Of a DNA stretch of 30,786 bases, positions 15,872-27,300 are shown piece after piece. The notes below the pieces were generated by a model. The model searched no databases, was not told where the DNA came from, and worked only from the letters and a program-made list of their open reading frames with translations. Position numbers and translations under genes: made by a program. Position 1 is the stretch's first letter; every line of letters begins with the position of its first letter. Origin of the DNA: CAZQSL01 sp964595945 (lineage in GTDB: Bacteria; UBP15; UBA6099; JAJRTR01); assembly GCA_964595945.1 (NCBI GenBank), contig CAZQSL010000030.1:1-30786 (forward strand), written 5' to 3'.

Positions 15872-15888
15872 GCTGTAATGAATATACT
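15872..15888. promoter_or_regulatory. 17-base shared box, copy C
   Basis: GCTGTAATGAATATACT matches copy A at 14 of 17 positions. It abuts the inverted repeat at 15841-15871 and lies about 140 bases before the giant gene. It may be a second operator or a second -10 element (TGTAAT). Confidence 0.45.
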
Positions 15889-16028
15889 GATATACATAAT
15901 CGCCAGAGTGGCGTACAATTTTTATAACAGGCAACGATAACAGCAACCTTTTTGTTATATAGACAGATCAAGACGCGCAATGTAACACAGTATTAAAAAA
16001 ATGCCTGACGGCTTTCGGGAGTGCCTTG

Positions 16029-19000
16029 ATGGATAGACTGGGACACACCACACGGTTGGTTTTGATGACAGTGATAATGGTGGTGATGGCTGCCGCGAGC
16101 AGTTTCGCGGACGCATACAGCATCACCAGTATTACAGCGCCGAGACTGGACAACAGCGGCGGATATACAAACGGTATCCACAGAAACGCGTTCAAGATAC
16201 AATTCGACAATCCCTGGATCAACTGGGGCACAGCGTCGAGCGGTAACCGCGCGTACTGTGATACGAACTGTCAGTTCAAGATCGGCGGTGACTCGACGTT
16301 GCTCGACTGGACGGGTATGACCCCCAACGGGTCGAAGACCGGCCTGAGCCTTTCCTCGAACATGCAGCCAAACACGAGCTATTGGATCGACTTTCAGTGG
16401 AACGGCACATCGAGGCAGTATTGCGACGCCGCCGATTGCGATTGCGATCAAGGGAGCTATTGTAGCTGGAGTTGTTCTGGAAACTGCCCAAACGCCAATC
16501 CAGGAATGATCAAGTGGAAATCCGGCACAGCGGCGATCATTTCTCTCAAGCAGGTACAGCTCACCACGGAAAACACACCGCCCAGCCTTTCGAGCTCACA
16601 ATCCTCGATATGGACCAATCAGTACAATGGCCCATACGCGATCAGCGTTTCCGATCAGTGCGTCAACAAGGCAGGATATTTTGTCAAGACAGAATTCGGC
16701 GAGTCCGTGATTTCCAATACACAGATCACCGCGGGAGTCGACAGCACGTCGTATTCCTCGCCGTTCAGCATCCCCTGGGGATCGCTCCAGGAAGGCAAAA
16801 ACATGGTGTCTCTTACCGGCGAAGACTGCGTTGGCAATACCGGAACGGCAAACAACGTATTCTGGATCGGCAAGGATATATCGGCGCCGATGCACACTTT
16901 CAGCAGTGTGCCGAGATATGTCAAGGCAACAAGCATGCCAGTCACCTGGGTGGGCAGTGATTCGCTCAGTGGCATCAAGTGTTTCCATTTCGAATACAAG
17001 GACGTTACGCCGGGTGGATTTCCGCTCGATGGTGGCGGCAACTGGACGGAGAAGAGCTGCCTCAACGCCTTCACCGACACGTTCAATGCGACCCAGGGAC
17101 ATACCTACTGGTTCAGGATGCAGGCGGAAGACGCCGCCGGATACAATGGCGGAGCAGGCAACAAGGACACTTACGATGCTGACGGAGTCTTCGAAACGAT
17201 GTTCGACAGCGTCATACCGACCGTGTCCCATACGACAACGAATATCACGACAGTCCACAGCGACGGCGTGGCCGGCAATGTCAAGCCTGGTAATGTCCCT
17301 CACTACACCAATCAGCCATTTACATTTGCATGGAGCGGCAATGACACGATGCCGGGCAGCGGAGTGGCCGGATACAATCTGCAGTACAAACAGGCACTGA
17401 CCATCCCCGGGGCGCTCGACGCCGCCTCATGGACAGACATTTTCAAAGGACTTGGCGACGATCCCGGCACAACGGATACAAGCTACACTTTCACCGGCAC
17501 CGATGGCACCGTTTACAGATTTCAGGCCGAGACGCTCGACAGGGCAGGCAATCACTCGGGCTACACTCAGGCCGCCAACGAAGACGCGACCTACGATGTA
17601 ATCTATGATACCACCAGACCCGAAGCGACCATGTCACTGCTCCCGAGTTTCACGACCAACCCAACAGTGACCATCAACTGGTCGGGGACAGATACAAGCG
17701 TCGGCACCCCCAGCGGGATCGGCTGCTACTTCCTCCAGGTCAGCATCGACAACGGCCCGTGGCAGGATATGCCCGATCTGCAGTGCGTCACACAGACATC
17801 TTACGTCTATACCTTCCCCCACTATGGCACATACGAATTTCGCGTCAGAGCGCGAGACAAAGCCGCCAATGACGATACCTATCCGGTACTCGCCGACTGT
17901 GGCACCGTAGCAGACTTCGAGCCGCCTGTCGTCAACTATGTATACGATGGAGACACGGGCGCCGATCAGGAATTCACAAATTCCGCCAACAGGGTCAAGG
18001 CCACCTGGTCGGGATACGACCTCGAAACCGGCATAAAGCTATATGAATATTCCATAGGCACATCGGCCGGCCAGACCGACGTGCTTGGCTGGACATCGGT
18101 CGCCGGCAAGACATCCATTCCCGCAAGTCTCGGTCTTATCAGTTGGCCGGGAAACGCCAACGGTATAAAATACTATGTCAACGTCAGAGCCACGGACGCC
18201 GCAGGCAAAGTCAGCCAGATCGTGTCATCGAACGGCATCACCATAGACATTCAGGCACCGTCAGTGACGATGTCCGAACCCTCGGCAGAGTACATGGGCA
18301 CGAGTTCTTTCCTCGTCGCATGGAGCGGCAGCGACGGGATGGGCGAGTCGGGCCTCAACAGCTACACTGTCGAATACAGCGACAACGGCGGCTCCTGGGT
18401 CGCATGGAAGACCGATACAACGGACACGAGCGCGACCTTCACAGGGGTCAACGGACATACATACAAGTTTCGCGTGAAAGCGAAAGACAATGTCGGCAAC
18501 ATTTCCGCAGTCCCCGCCGACTACCACAAGATTACCACGGTCAATACATCCAACCTCCCGGCTCCGACGGGCATAAGCGACGCATCGACGGACGGCGACG
18601 ATGCCGATGCCGCCAACCTGACGTCCGAGTTTTCCGCACACTGGACGGCTGTAGACCTCGCGGCGAGATATCTCTATGCCGTCGGTACCACTTCCGGCGG
18701 AAATGACGTCATCGACTGGACATCGACCACCGATACGTCGTTTTCCGCCATCGGCCTTGCACTGGCGGAAGGGACTACTTACTACACATCGGTACGCGCC
18801 GTGACCGCGTCCAACATCAACGGGTTCATCGGCACATCCGATGGCGTACTCATCGACCGCACCGCTCCAGCCTGCGCGATGACCGCGCTGACTCCATACC
18901 AGAGCATCGCCGCGTTTTCAGTGCAGTGGGGCGAGACCGGCACGCCCGACATATCGGGAATAAAATCATACGACATACAGTACAAGGCGGAACAGACCGG

Positions 19001-22000
19001 CGCGTGGACAGATCACGTCACTAATGCCGTGACTACATCAGCGATGTTTTCAGGCGTCAACGGCGGTACATATTACTTCAGGTGCCGCGCGACCGACAAT
19101 GCCGGCAACACCGGCAACTACAGCGGCGGCGACGACGGTGACGGCGGCACGAAAGTCGACACTTCCATGCTGCCATATCCCGCGACCATCACCGACGGCT
19201 CCGGAGCCGAAGACATCGACGTGACCGCTGACAAAACCTCGCTCGCGGCCTCATGGAGCGCGGTAGACGGCGCGGCTTCCTACGAAGTCTGCTTCGCTTC
19301 CGCCATCCCCGACAACTGTTCGATAATGGACTGGGTCAACACCGGCACAACGACTTCGTACCAGATCAGCGGCCTTTCTCTTGTCGACGGTGAAACATAT
19401 TACGTGCGTGTTAAAGCGATCAATTTCTCGGGCATGGAAGGCTCTCCCGGCAATTCGACAGGCGTACTCGTGGATTCGCTGCCACCGGCGGTCGACACAG
19501 TCACGGACGCGGGACAATACACGAAAAACACGAATTCCTTCTATGCGGAATTCACATCGACAGCCGGAGCGTCAGGCATCGCCGAATATTCTTACGCGAT
19601 CGGCACCACCGCCGGCGGCAACGAAATCAAAGACTGGGCATCCAATCAACTCGCGAGAGTAATCGACATAACGACTGAAACCGGTCTGCCTCAACTCGCG
19701 GGCAATACGACATACTACATATCAGTAAAAGCCAGGAGCAGGACCGGAGTCTGGAGTGCCCCGGTTTCGTCAGACGGCATTTTCGTCGATACAACTCCGC
19801 CGGCCTGCTCTGTAAGTCCGCTGCAACCCTACCAGAGCACAACAGGTTTTTCGGTATCGTGGAGCGGCTCCGACAGCGCTTCCGGCCTTTCAGGATTTTA
19901 CACTGTCCAGGTAAAAGACAATGACGGATCGTGGACTGCGTGGAAAACCAACACGACTGATGTCTCCTCGGTCTACACGGGTGAAAACGGACACACTTAC
20001 GGATTTCGCTGCAAGGCAATGGACAATGTCGGCAATCAGGGCGTTTTCGCTGAGGCCGCCGATACCCAGACACTCATTATGACAACCCCTCCAGCCGCGC
20101 CTGTCATTACTGACGGCACTTCTGGAGACGATCTCCAGTATACATCCTCGGCCACCACGCTTGCGGCCCGGTGGGACACAGTGCCGAACGTACAGAATTA
20201 CGATGTGGCAGTCGGCACGGCCCCGGGCGGCAGCACGGTTTCCGGCGGCTGGCAGACTACCGCGGATACATATTACGAATTCTCCACACTTAGTCTCACC
20301 GATGGCGTGAAGTATTACATTTCCGTCAAGGCACGGAGCCTTTCCGGCATACTCGGCACGGCAGGATCGAGCAACGGAGTTATCGCCGACTCTTCAGCGC
20401 CCCCCGCGCCGGTGGTAACCACGCCAGATACAGTATCGAGCAGCCTCACGAGACTGCGCGCGGGATGGACCGCATCCGATCCGCATTCCGGCATTGCCGC
20501 GGCTCAGGTTTCAGTCGGCACTACGCCCGGTGGCACCGATGTGTCCGACTGGCGCGATGCGGTTTCTAACGGCAGCGAAGAGTCGATCACGGGATTATCA
20601 CTTCAGACCGGCACAACGTATTACATCAATGTGAAAGTGCGGAACATCACCGGGCTGTGGAGCGAACCCGGCTCATCTCCCGGGGTCCGGGTTGACGATT
20701 CACTCCTTCAGCCTGCCGAATATGTATACGACGGCACCAGCGACGACATCGACTATACTTCCGAAATGTCGTCGGTCGCCGCCAACTGGGCAGCAGTGCC
20801 CAATGCGGTATCCTACATTTATGCGATCGGCACGACAGAATCCGGCACTGACCTTTCCGGCGGATGGCTTCCGTTAGCGGAAACATCGGTATCGCTCACA
20901 TCCATCACCATCGCCGACGGTACCCGCTATTACTTCTGTGTCAAGGCTGTCAGCACCACCGGCATCAACGGCGAAACGGCGTGCTCTGACGGTGTGCTCG
21001 CGGACTCCGCCGTGCCGCCCGCCACAGAAATCACGGACGCCGGAGAAGTGACAAGCGATACAACCACATTCGCGGCATCATGGACAGAAGTAACAGTGCC
21101 ATCCTCGATCAGTGAATATTTTTATGCCCTCGGTTCGACCGAAGGCGCAACGGACGTGATCGACTGGACATCGTCAGGCACGGAGACTTCTGTCGAACTA
21201 ACAGCGCTCGAACTCGAAAACTCCAAAACATATTACCTTTCAGTAAAAGCGGTCAGCGTCACCGGAGTCGAAGGCGCAGTCGCCACATCGGACGGCCTGC
21301 TCATCGACAATTCCGCACCATTATGCGTGATTTCGACTCTCGGACAGTACCAGTCAGACGACGTATTCCCGGTTGTCTGGTCCTCGGAAGACGAAGACGA
21401 CGTGAGTAAGTATTCAGTGCAGGTGAAGGTCGGAGAAAGCGCAAACTGGATCGACTGGATAGCATCGACCACGGAAACGACATCGGAGTACGATGGTGTT
21501 GACGGGTTCACCTATTCATTCCGATGCAAGATCACGGACCCGGTGGGGAATGTCGGTGAATACACCCCTGACCCCGGCGTTCAGTCGACTACTGTAGCAT
21601 CCGAACCTCCCGCAGCGCCAGCGCCCTTCGACGGCACACAGGCTGATCTTGACTATTCGACCGACAACACTGTTTACGCAGTCGCCTGGCAGCCCGTGCC
21701 CAGGGCCGTGAAATACCGCTACATGATTATGGTCATGGGAGAAGGCGATACAGACTACTCGATCCTCGTCGACAGCCGCGAAACCACCGAAACCAGCCTT
21801 TCCATTACTGACGCTGACATTCAGAGCGGAGATACGGTCAAAGCGATGGTATGGGCGGTCAATCCCACCGACATGGCGAGCGAACCGGGCGAAACTGACG
21901 GACTGACTTATGACCTCAGCGCGCCATCTGCCACCACTGTCACGATAACTGACGAATACGTTACCAAAAACGCTTCGGTATACGCCACTTTTGCCGCAAC

Positions 22001-24263
22001 CGATCCTCAGTCAGGCATCGACAAGTACCTGTACGCTGTCGGCACGACCGAAGGAGGCACGGATGTCATCGACTGGACAGAGTCCGCAGTCGGCAATGCT
22101 ACAATCTCCGGCATCGATTTCGTGGAAGGCGTAACGTACTACATTTCCGCAAAAGCCAGAAACAGGGCCGGACTTACGGGCACTGCGGGTTTCGACACGG
22201 TTGTGCTCGATCTATCCGTACCAGTCGCGCCAGCTTTTGTGTACGAAGGCTCCGGGAGCGGGACTGACGATATCGAATATTCATCAGATGCCGCTCAACT
22301 CACGGTCAGATGGGGCGCGGTCGACGAGGCTGCGAGCTATCTGCTATACCTGTCAGACTCCAGGGGCGGCGCCGCGCAATTCGATTCCGAATTTACCGTA
22401 CTCCCCGAACATGGCGGAGCCGGCGCGGCCATTCCTCCATCCCAATACACTCTCGACCTCAACAGCATACCGGAAGGCACGACCCTCTACGCCCATGTCC
22501 GTGCCGTATCTTCAGCCGGGAAAATGAGCCCCGCAGCCGTGTCCGACGGCGTCACTTTCGACTACACCGCCCCGGTCATCAGCAGCATTACTCTCTTCGA
22601 TGTGGCAAACGGAGAAATCGCCCTCGGCTCACCCGTGAAGTTTTCAGCCGCAATTACCGAAGAGGTCGCGCCTATATCTTCCATCGAGTACGCTATCGGT
22701 ACGTCATCGTCTACTCAGGATGTCGTATCGTGGACAGACTCCGAAGGGCAGACGACTGTTTCTCTTGGCGACATCACACTCGAACCCGGCACGAGCTACT
22801 ACATCATGGTCAGGGCGGCCAACCAGGCTGGACTCGAAGCCGAACCGTTCGTAGCCGATCCCTTCATGGTCGCCAGAAACGCATTCGTGGAATTCCTCAA
22901 CGAAGACAACTCGCCAATCCCCGCAAAGGACGACGAACAAAATACCTACTACGATATTCTCCCGCCCCCCGAAGGGTTCAACGATGTAACATTTACCAGG
23001 AAATTCAAAGTGCGCGAAAAGACTGGCATCGGTGTGACATTCGACCAGATGAAACTGTCGTACGAACTCGAAAACGGCACCGTCATCAGCGAGCCGGTCG
23101 TGACGGCATCGCTCGAAGTCAAGGCAAATGCCGACTTCATTCACACTATGGAAATCGTCATTCCCGCAAGAGTCGTGATTTCCGCAACGGCTGGCAATCC
23201 CTCGACTGTAATCATGGTGAAATACGAATACACCGGGACTGACACGAGCGGCAAGGCAAACAGTAAAATACTCGCGCTTCCGGTCAAGATCACAGACGGT
23301 ACGACAGACGTGGCGCTCAAGGTCATCAGCGCCGAGATCAGCAATCCCCCGGCCGACAGCGACCTTCCCCGCGGCGAAGCCCTCAAAGGGCTTATCAAGG
23401 TCAAAGGCGTGGGCACCGTATCGGGGATGTGGATGATAGACGGAGAGTTCTATAAATCATTCACTCAGGATGCAGCGGGAGTATCGGAAATCGAGATCGA
23501 GCAAGCCGTACCGGCCGGATTTTCGGGCACCCATACTGTAGCTATCAATGTCGTAAGCCCCCAAGTCATTTCGTCAGGCGACAGGGAAGTGTTTGTCCGC
23601 AAAGGCCTTCTGGACACAGAGGTCGATGTCGAAATACAGGGCAGCATGCTCGCCGGATTTACCGCTGGCATCCTCGACATCCGGGACGTGTCCGCCAAGT
23701 ACGATCCCTCAACCAACACCTGGACAGGCAAGGGCACCGTCAAACTGCCGTTACTGCCCAATGAAATCAATATCGACATCATAAGGCTGGAAATCGAAAA
23801 GAAAGCCGATGGGAAATTCACACTCGTCAGAGGCATGATCGGCGTCGCACCCAATCTCAAGGTCGATCTCGGCCCGGTTTCCGTCGAGATCACCAAGGTG
23901 CTGATCACCAAGGACAGTGTCATAGCCGATGGCTCCGTAACTTTTGGCGGGACAAACGATCTTCCGAAAATGGGGCCCTTCTACTTCTACAGCGCGGGAT
24001 TCACTGAAAAGGGCGTTTCGGCTGTGGTCAAACTCAAAACGCCTCAAAAGGGCCGTATCGGAATGCTCGAACTCGGCATCGACAATATCTACTTCAAGTA
24101 CGAAGAGTCCAGCGTCACGCTCAAGACGGCAGGTTACATATCGACTGCGCCAGACAAGCTGCTTGATATGAATCTCTACTTCATGTACGCCCCGGAAGGC
24201 ACTAAATTCATCTTTTCCGGAGCGGAAAAGACCGACTGGATACCGGAACTGGCAGAAAACTGA
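16029..24263 (+). CDS. Giant secreted FN3/Ig-repeat protein (2744 aa)
   Basis: Begins with a Sec signal peptide (basic start, hydrophobic core VLMTVIMVVMAAASSFADA). Residues ~30-180 form a Cys-rich domain with six Cys at 132-153. About 20 FN3/Ig-like repeats of ~100 residues follow (16.6-22.9 kb), recognisable by endings such as TYYISVKARS and VDTTPP and by middles like GTTxGGTDVIDW. After these come a wider beta domain, a CARDB/Ig-like segment, and a final ~200 residues (ADGSVTFGG region) resembling repeat units of the next gene. No membrane anchor, LPXTG or catalytic motif is visible, so it is probably a surface or matrix protein. ATG at 16029 has GGGAG 7 bases upstream. The next two secreted genes follow in the same operon. 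Confidence 0.88.
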   Translation: MDRLGHTTRLVLMTVIMVVMAAASSFADAYSITSITAPRLDNSGGYTNGIHRNAFKIQFDNPWINWGTASSGNRAYCDTNCQFKIGGDSTLLDWTGMTPNGSKTGLSLSSNMQPNTSYWIDFQWNGTSRQYCDAADCDCDQGSYCSWSCSGNCPNANPGMIKWKSGTAAIISLKQVQLTTENTPPSLSSSQSSIWTNQYNGPYAISVSDQCVNKAGYFVKTEFGESVISNTQITAGVDSTSYSSPFSIPWGSLQEGKNMVSLTGEDCVGNTGTANNVFWIGKDISAPMHTFSSVPRYVKATSMPVTWVGSDSLSGIKCFHFEYKDVTPGGFPLDGGGNWTEKSCLNAFTDTFNATQGHTYWFRMQAEDAAGYNGGAGNKDTYDADGVFETMFDSVIPTVSHTTTNITTVHSDGVAGNVKPGNVPHYTNQPFTFAWSGNDTMPGSGVAGYNLQYKQALTIPGALDAASWTDIFKGLGDDPGTTDTSYTFTGTDGTVYRFQAETLDRAGNHSGYTQAANEDATYDVIYDTTRPEATMSLLPSFTTNPTVTINWSGTDTSVGTPSGIGCYFLQVSIDNGPWQDMPDLQCVTQTSYVYTFPHYGTYEFRVRARDKAANDDTYPVLADCGTVADFEPPVVNYVYDGDTGADQEFTNSANRVKATWSGYDLETGIKLYEYSIGTSAGQTDVLGWTSVAGKTSIPASLGLISWPGNANGIKYYVNVRATDAAGKVSQIVSSNGITIDIQAPSVTMSEPSAEYMGTSSFLVAWSGSDGMGESGLNSYTVEYSDNGGSWVAWKTDTTDTSATFTGVNGHTYKFRVKAKDNVGNISAVPADYHKITTVNTSNLPAPTGISDASTDGDDADAANLTSEFSAHWTAVDLAARYLYAVGTTSGGNDVIDWTSTTDTSFSAIGLALAEGTTYYTSVRAVTASNINGFIGTSDGVLIDRTAPACAMTALTPYQSIAAFSVQWGETGTPDISGIKSYDIQYKAEQTGAWTDHVTNAVTTSAMFSGVNGGTYYFRCRATDNAGNTGNYSGGDDGDGGTKVDTSMLPYPATITDGSGAEDIDVTADKTSLAASWSAVDGAASYEVCFASAIPDNCSIMDWVNTGTTTSYQISGLSLVDGETYYVRVKAINFSGMEGSPGNSTGVLVDSLPPAVDTVTDAGQYTKNTNSFYAEFTSTAGASGIAEYSYAIGTTAGGNEIKDWASNQLARVIDITTETGLPQLAGNTTYYISVKARSRTGVWSAPVSSDGIFVDTTPPACSVSPLQPYQSTTGFSVSWSGSDSASGLSGFYTVQVKDNDGSWTAWKTNTTDVSSVYTGENGHTYGFRCKAMDNVGNQGVFAEAADTQTLIMTTPPAAPVITDGTSGDDLQYTSSATTLAARWDTVPNVQNYDVAVGTAPGGSTVSGGWQTTADTYYEFSTLSLTDGVKYYISVKARSLSGILGTAGSSNGVIADSSAPPAPVVTTPDTVSSSLTRLRAGWTASDPHSGIAAAQVSVGTTPGGTDVSDWRDAVSNGSEESITGLSLQTGTTYYINVKVRNITGLWSEPGSSPGVRVDDSLLQPAEYVYDGTSDDIDYTSEMSSVAANWAAVPNAVSYIYAIGTTESGTDLSGGWLPLAETSVSLTSITIADGTRYYFCVKAVSTTGINGETACSDGVLADSAVPPATEITDAGEVTSDTTTFAASWTEVTVPSSISEYFYALGSTEGATDVIDWTSSGTETSVELTALELENSKTYYLSVKAVSVTGVEGAVATSDGLLIDNSAPLCVISTLGQYQSDDVFPVVWSSEDEDDVSKYSVQVKVGESANWIDWIASTTETTSEYDGVDGFTYSFRCKITDPVGNVGEYTPDPGVQSTTVASEPPAAPAPFDGTQADLDYSTDNTVYAVAWQPVPRAVKYRYMIMVMGEGDTDYSILVDSRETTETSLSITDADIQSGDTVKAMVWAVNPTDMASEPGETDGLTYDLSAPSATTVTITDEYVTKNASVYATFAATDPQSGIDKYLYAVGTTEGGTDVIDWTESAVGNATISGIDFVEGVTYYISAKARNRAGLTGTAGFDTVVLDLSVPVAPAFVYEGSGSGTDDIEYSSDAAQLTVRWGAVDEAASYLLYLSDSRGGAAQFDSEFTVLPEHGGAGAAIPPSQYTLDLNSIPEGTTLYAHVRAVSSAGKMSPAAVSDGVTFDYTAPVISSITLFDVANGEIALGSPVKFSAAITEEVAPISSIEYAIGTSSSTQDVVSWTDSEGQTTVSLGDITLEPGTSYYIMVRAANQAGLEAEPFVADPFMVARNAFVEFLNEDNSPIPAKDDEQNTYYDILPPPEGFNDVTFTRKFKVREKTGIGVTFDQMKLSYELENGTVISEPVVTASLEVKANADFIHTMEIVIPARVVISATAGNPSTVIMVKYEYTGTDTSGKANSKILALPVKITDGTTDVALKVISAEISNPPADSDLPRGEALKGLIKVKGVGTVSGMWMIDGEFYKSFTQDAAGVSEIEIEQAVPAGFSGTHTVAINVVSPQVISSGDREVFVRKGLLDTEVDVEIQGSMLAGFTAGILDIRDVSAKYDPSTNTWTGKGTVKLPLLPNEINIDIIRLEIEKKADGKFTLVRGMIGVAPNLKVDLGPVSVEITKVLITKDSVIADGSVTFGGTNDLPKMGPFYFYSAGFTEKGVSAVVKLKTPQKGRIGMLELGIDNIYFKYEESSVTLKTAGYISTAPDKLLDMNLYFMYAPEGTKFIFSGAEKTDWIPELAEN
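16590..22880 (+). repeat. Array of about 20 FN3/Ig-like domain repeats
   Basis: Two subtypes are visible in the translation. The common one carries YxYAIGTTxGG...DW...GLSLxDGxTYYxSVKA. The other begins near PYQSxxxFSVxWSG and ends with GxTYxFRCKAxDNVGN; clear examples start near 18260, 18870, 19803 and 21324. Units are diverged at DNA level, so the array is old rather than freshly amplified. Boundaries are approximate. Confidence 0.8.
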
Positions 24264-24315
24264 CAGACAGACAATATTGTATTAAAAATGTAAAATGGTC
24301 AGGCGGGAGCATAAC

Positions 24316-27300
24316 ATGATAAAGCGAAAATTGAATGTGTGGGCAATAATGATGACAGCCTTCATCATGCTGATCATCTCGACACCGGCAATGGCTGAGG
24401 TGCGAAACGGCGCTCAGATAGACCTTTTCGGATTCAAGTTCACCATTGGCGAAGGCTCCATCGAGGTCATCGACGACAAGCTTGTCCTCGCTACCGAAGG
24501 CTCGCTCGATCTCAGCCCCGTGCTTGGCCCAGGAGCAGTCATTCAGGTCAAGGACCTCAAGCTCGACAATGACTCCACGCTGACTATGGAAAATATGTCG
24601 GTAGAGCAGATACAGGTCGGCCCGTTCAAGGCTTCGCTCGCCGCCGACAAGATCGTGATACAAAAGGCTATGGCAGCCGGGCAGAATTCCAGTTTCAATC
24701 TGAAACTCAAAATACTGATAGATGTGGGCGGCTCAGAGCTACCTGTCTATGCAGACCTTCCGGTTGTCAACGGCGGCCTTAAAGACGCGCTGATCAGACT
24801 TGAGCCACAGGATGGCAAGGAGTATTTCTTCAAAAAGGAAGTGGCTGGAGGTAGTGTCACCGTCAACTCCGGTATACTTACGATCAAAGACGCCGCGTTT
24901 GACAGCCTTGCATTCAGCGGCGAGATATTCGTCTTCGGGCAAACTTTTGTGCTTAAGGAAACAACAGTCACTCCAGATGGCATTGAGGGCGCTTTCGCGC
25001 CACCCGAAGGCGGTGCGATTTCCCTCGGCAGCATCGGACTCGGCCTCACTGGCGAATCGTCTTTCAAGGTTACCTCAACGGGATTCGATGTCACGATCGG
25101 CGAAAGCTACATCGATCTCGCACAGATGATACCTGGATCAGAGGGAAAACTTGTCATCAGTTCGACCAACATCAAAGACGGTGAATTTCACACACAATCC
25201 TCGATGGTGCAGGCGGTCAAGATCGCGGGGCAGTCGATCAATGTGGAAAATCTCACCATCGATGCCACCAAAAAACCTGACAATACGACATTTGTGGAAA
25301 TCAAACTCGACGGCACTCTCGCGCTCAACATCCTCGAAAAAAATTATTCCCTGAAATTTTCAGGACTTGAAATCAATTCGGACGGCCTTGTCAAAGGCGA
25401 TGTGTCAGTGCCATCTCCGATCAAATTCGACATGTTCATGGCCTCGTTCGGCATCGACAGAGTGGTTTTCTCCAACGAGACAGGCGAGGACAACCCGGAT
25501 GGCGTCATGCAGATCGGGGCGTTCGGTGAAATCACTATCGGAAGCGACAAGATAAGGTTTTCCAATCTGACTATCGAAGACGGGCTGATCAGCACGACAT
25601 TCGACGTGTCGGATGATGATCCATTCGCTCTTTCATGGTTTCAGTATCTCAAGCTGACGCAGCTCGAAGTCGACAAAAATGTGATGACGATCGGCGGGCG
25701 TATCGACCTGCCCGAGCCAGTCAAGTATTCCTTCGCTTTTAGCGACATAACGCTCGACACCGATGGCATACAGAAAGCGGTGGATTCCGCTAAGGACAAG
25801 GCGGCATCAGCAGCCAGCGCGGCCAAGACGGCAGCGAGCGAAGAAATTGACAGACTGGTCGATTCGCTTACCGACCCGGACACGCTGACACTCGAGAATT
25901 CGCTGGATGTGCCGCTCGAAATCGCGGGCCAGAAATTCTATATCGACGTGCTGTCGATCCCCAATCCGCTCAAGGCGGCGCGCAACAAGTCACTGCCCGA
26001 CACCCTCCTCACGCTCTACATGAGGTCGGAACTTGAAATCATGGGCAAGTCGATTTCCATGAACATCGACGGACTCGAAATCACCAAATCGGGCCTCAAG
26101 GACATGACCATCGACATCGCTACCAAGGACGGCAAGGCGCTCTTTGACCAGACGCTCTTCGGGTGGGCCAGCTTCAAACTCGACAAGGCCTTCCTCGCGA
26201 TCAAGGGCGGTCAATTCGGGGAATTCGGCTTTACCGGCAAAGTCCTCATCGAAGGCAAGGGATTCGACATTCTTGCCATGAGATTCAAAGACAACATGGT
26301 CGAAGGAAACCTGAAGGCGGTCGGAGACCCGGGACTCGATCTCGGTATAGCCAAAATCAAATTCACGGGTGATATCGCATTCAAATACGCAATGACTACC
26401 GGCACATCCGCCGGTGGCGGCGGCCCGCCAGCGGGCCAGACATCAACATCGGACAGTGGCTCTTTCGAGCTCAGCATTTCCGAAGTGACACTTGATCTGT
26501 CAGCGGTACTCGGAAGCTCAGCCCGCCTGAGCATCAAGGATTTCAAAATAGTAAACGGCAGCATTTCTGCCACAATGAGCCTCGCATCGGCGATTGACCT
26601 CGCGGGTTTCAGGCTTAACATCAATAGCGTGAAACTCGAAAGTCCGGCGCCGGCGGCGGGGAAAGCAAGAACATTCTCTGCCAATCTGAACGGTTCGTTC
26701 ACAATACCATTTCCGAAAATCGAAGTCGAATTCAAAAATGTGCTGGTCAGTCCCGAAGGCATAAAGGGCGAGATGGCGCTCCCTGGCTATCAGGAATTCG
26801 AAGCCTTCGGCGGACGGCTCGTCATCAGCAAAATATTCTTCGAAGCCAAGGGATCGAACTACAAAGTCGGCATGTCAGGCGGATTTGCCCTGCCGGGCAT
26901 GAAGGGCGAACTCATCGGATTCAAGGAAGTTTCCTATACGAACGGGAAATTCGCTTTCGCACTTGATGTCAGCGAGCAAAAGCCTTTCTCTCTGCCCATA
27001 CTGCCATATATCAAACTGACCAAACTCGAATACACAAACTCGGAACTCGTGATGAGCGGCTTCCTTCAGTTGCCGTCTCCAATCAATGTCAAATTCGTGC
27101 TGACCGACCTGCGGCTCGACTCGTCAGGCAACATCAAGGGCGGCAAGCTCGAAATACCCAAAAACACAAAAATCAATGTCGGACTCTTCGTCCTCGTCAT
27201 GTCAGAGGCATCGTTTGACTTGCAGACGAAGTACTTCAAATTCTCGGGCGAACTCAGACTGCCCAGTGACACATTCGAAGGCGCTTTCAAATTTGCCAAC

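Noticed and set aside
15841..16020. Leader considered as a cyclic-di-GMP (GEMM) riboswitch
   Set aside because: The conserved GEMM core and tetraloop receptor sequences are not present.
22310..23242. 310-codon plus frame inside the giant gene
   Set aside because: Arg/His-rich frame-shifted shadow of FN3 repeats without ribosome site.
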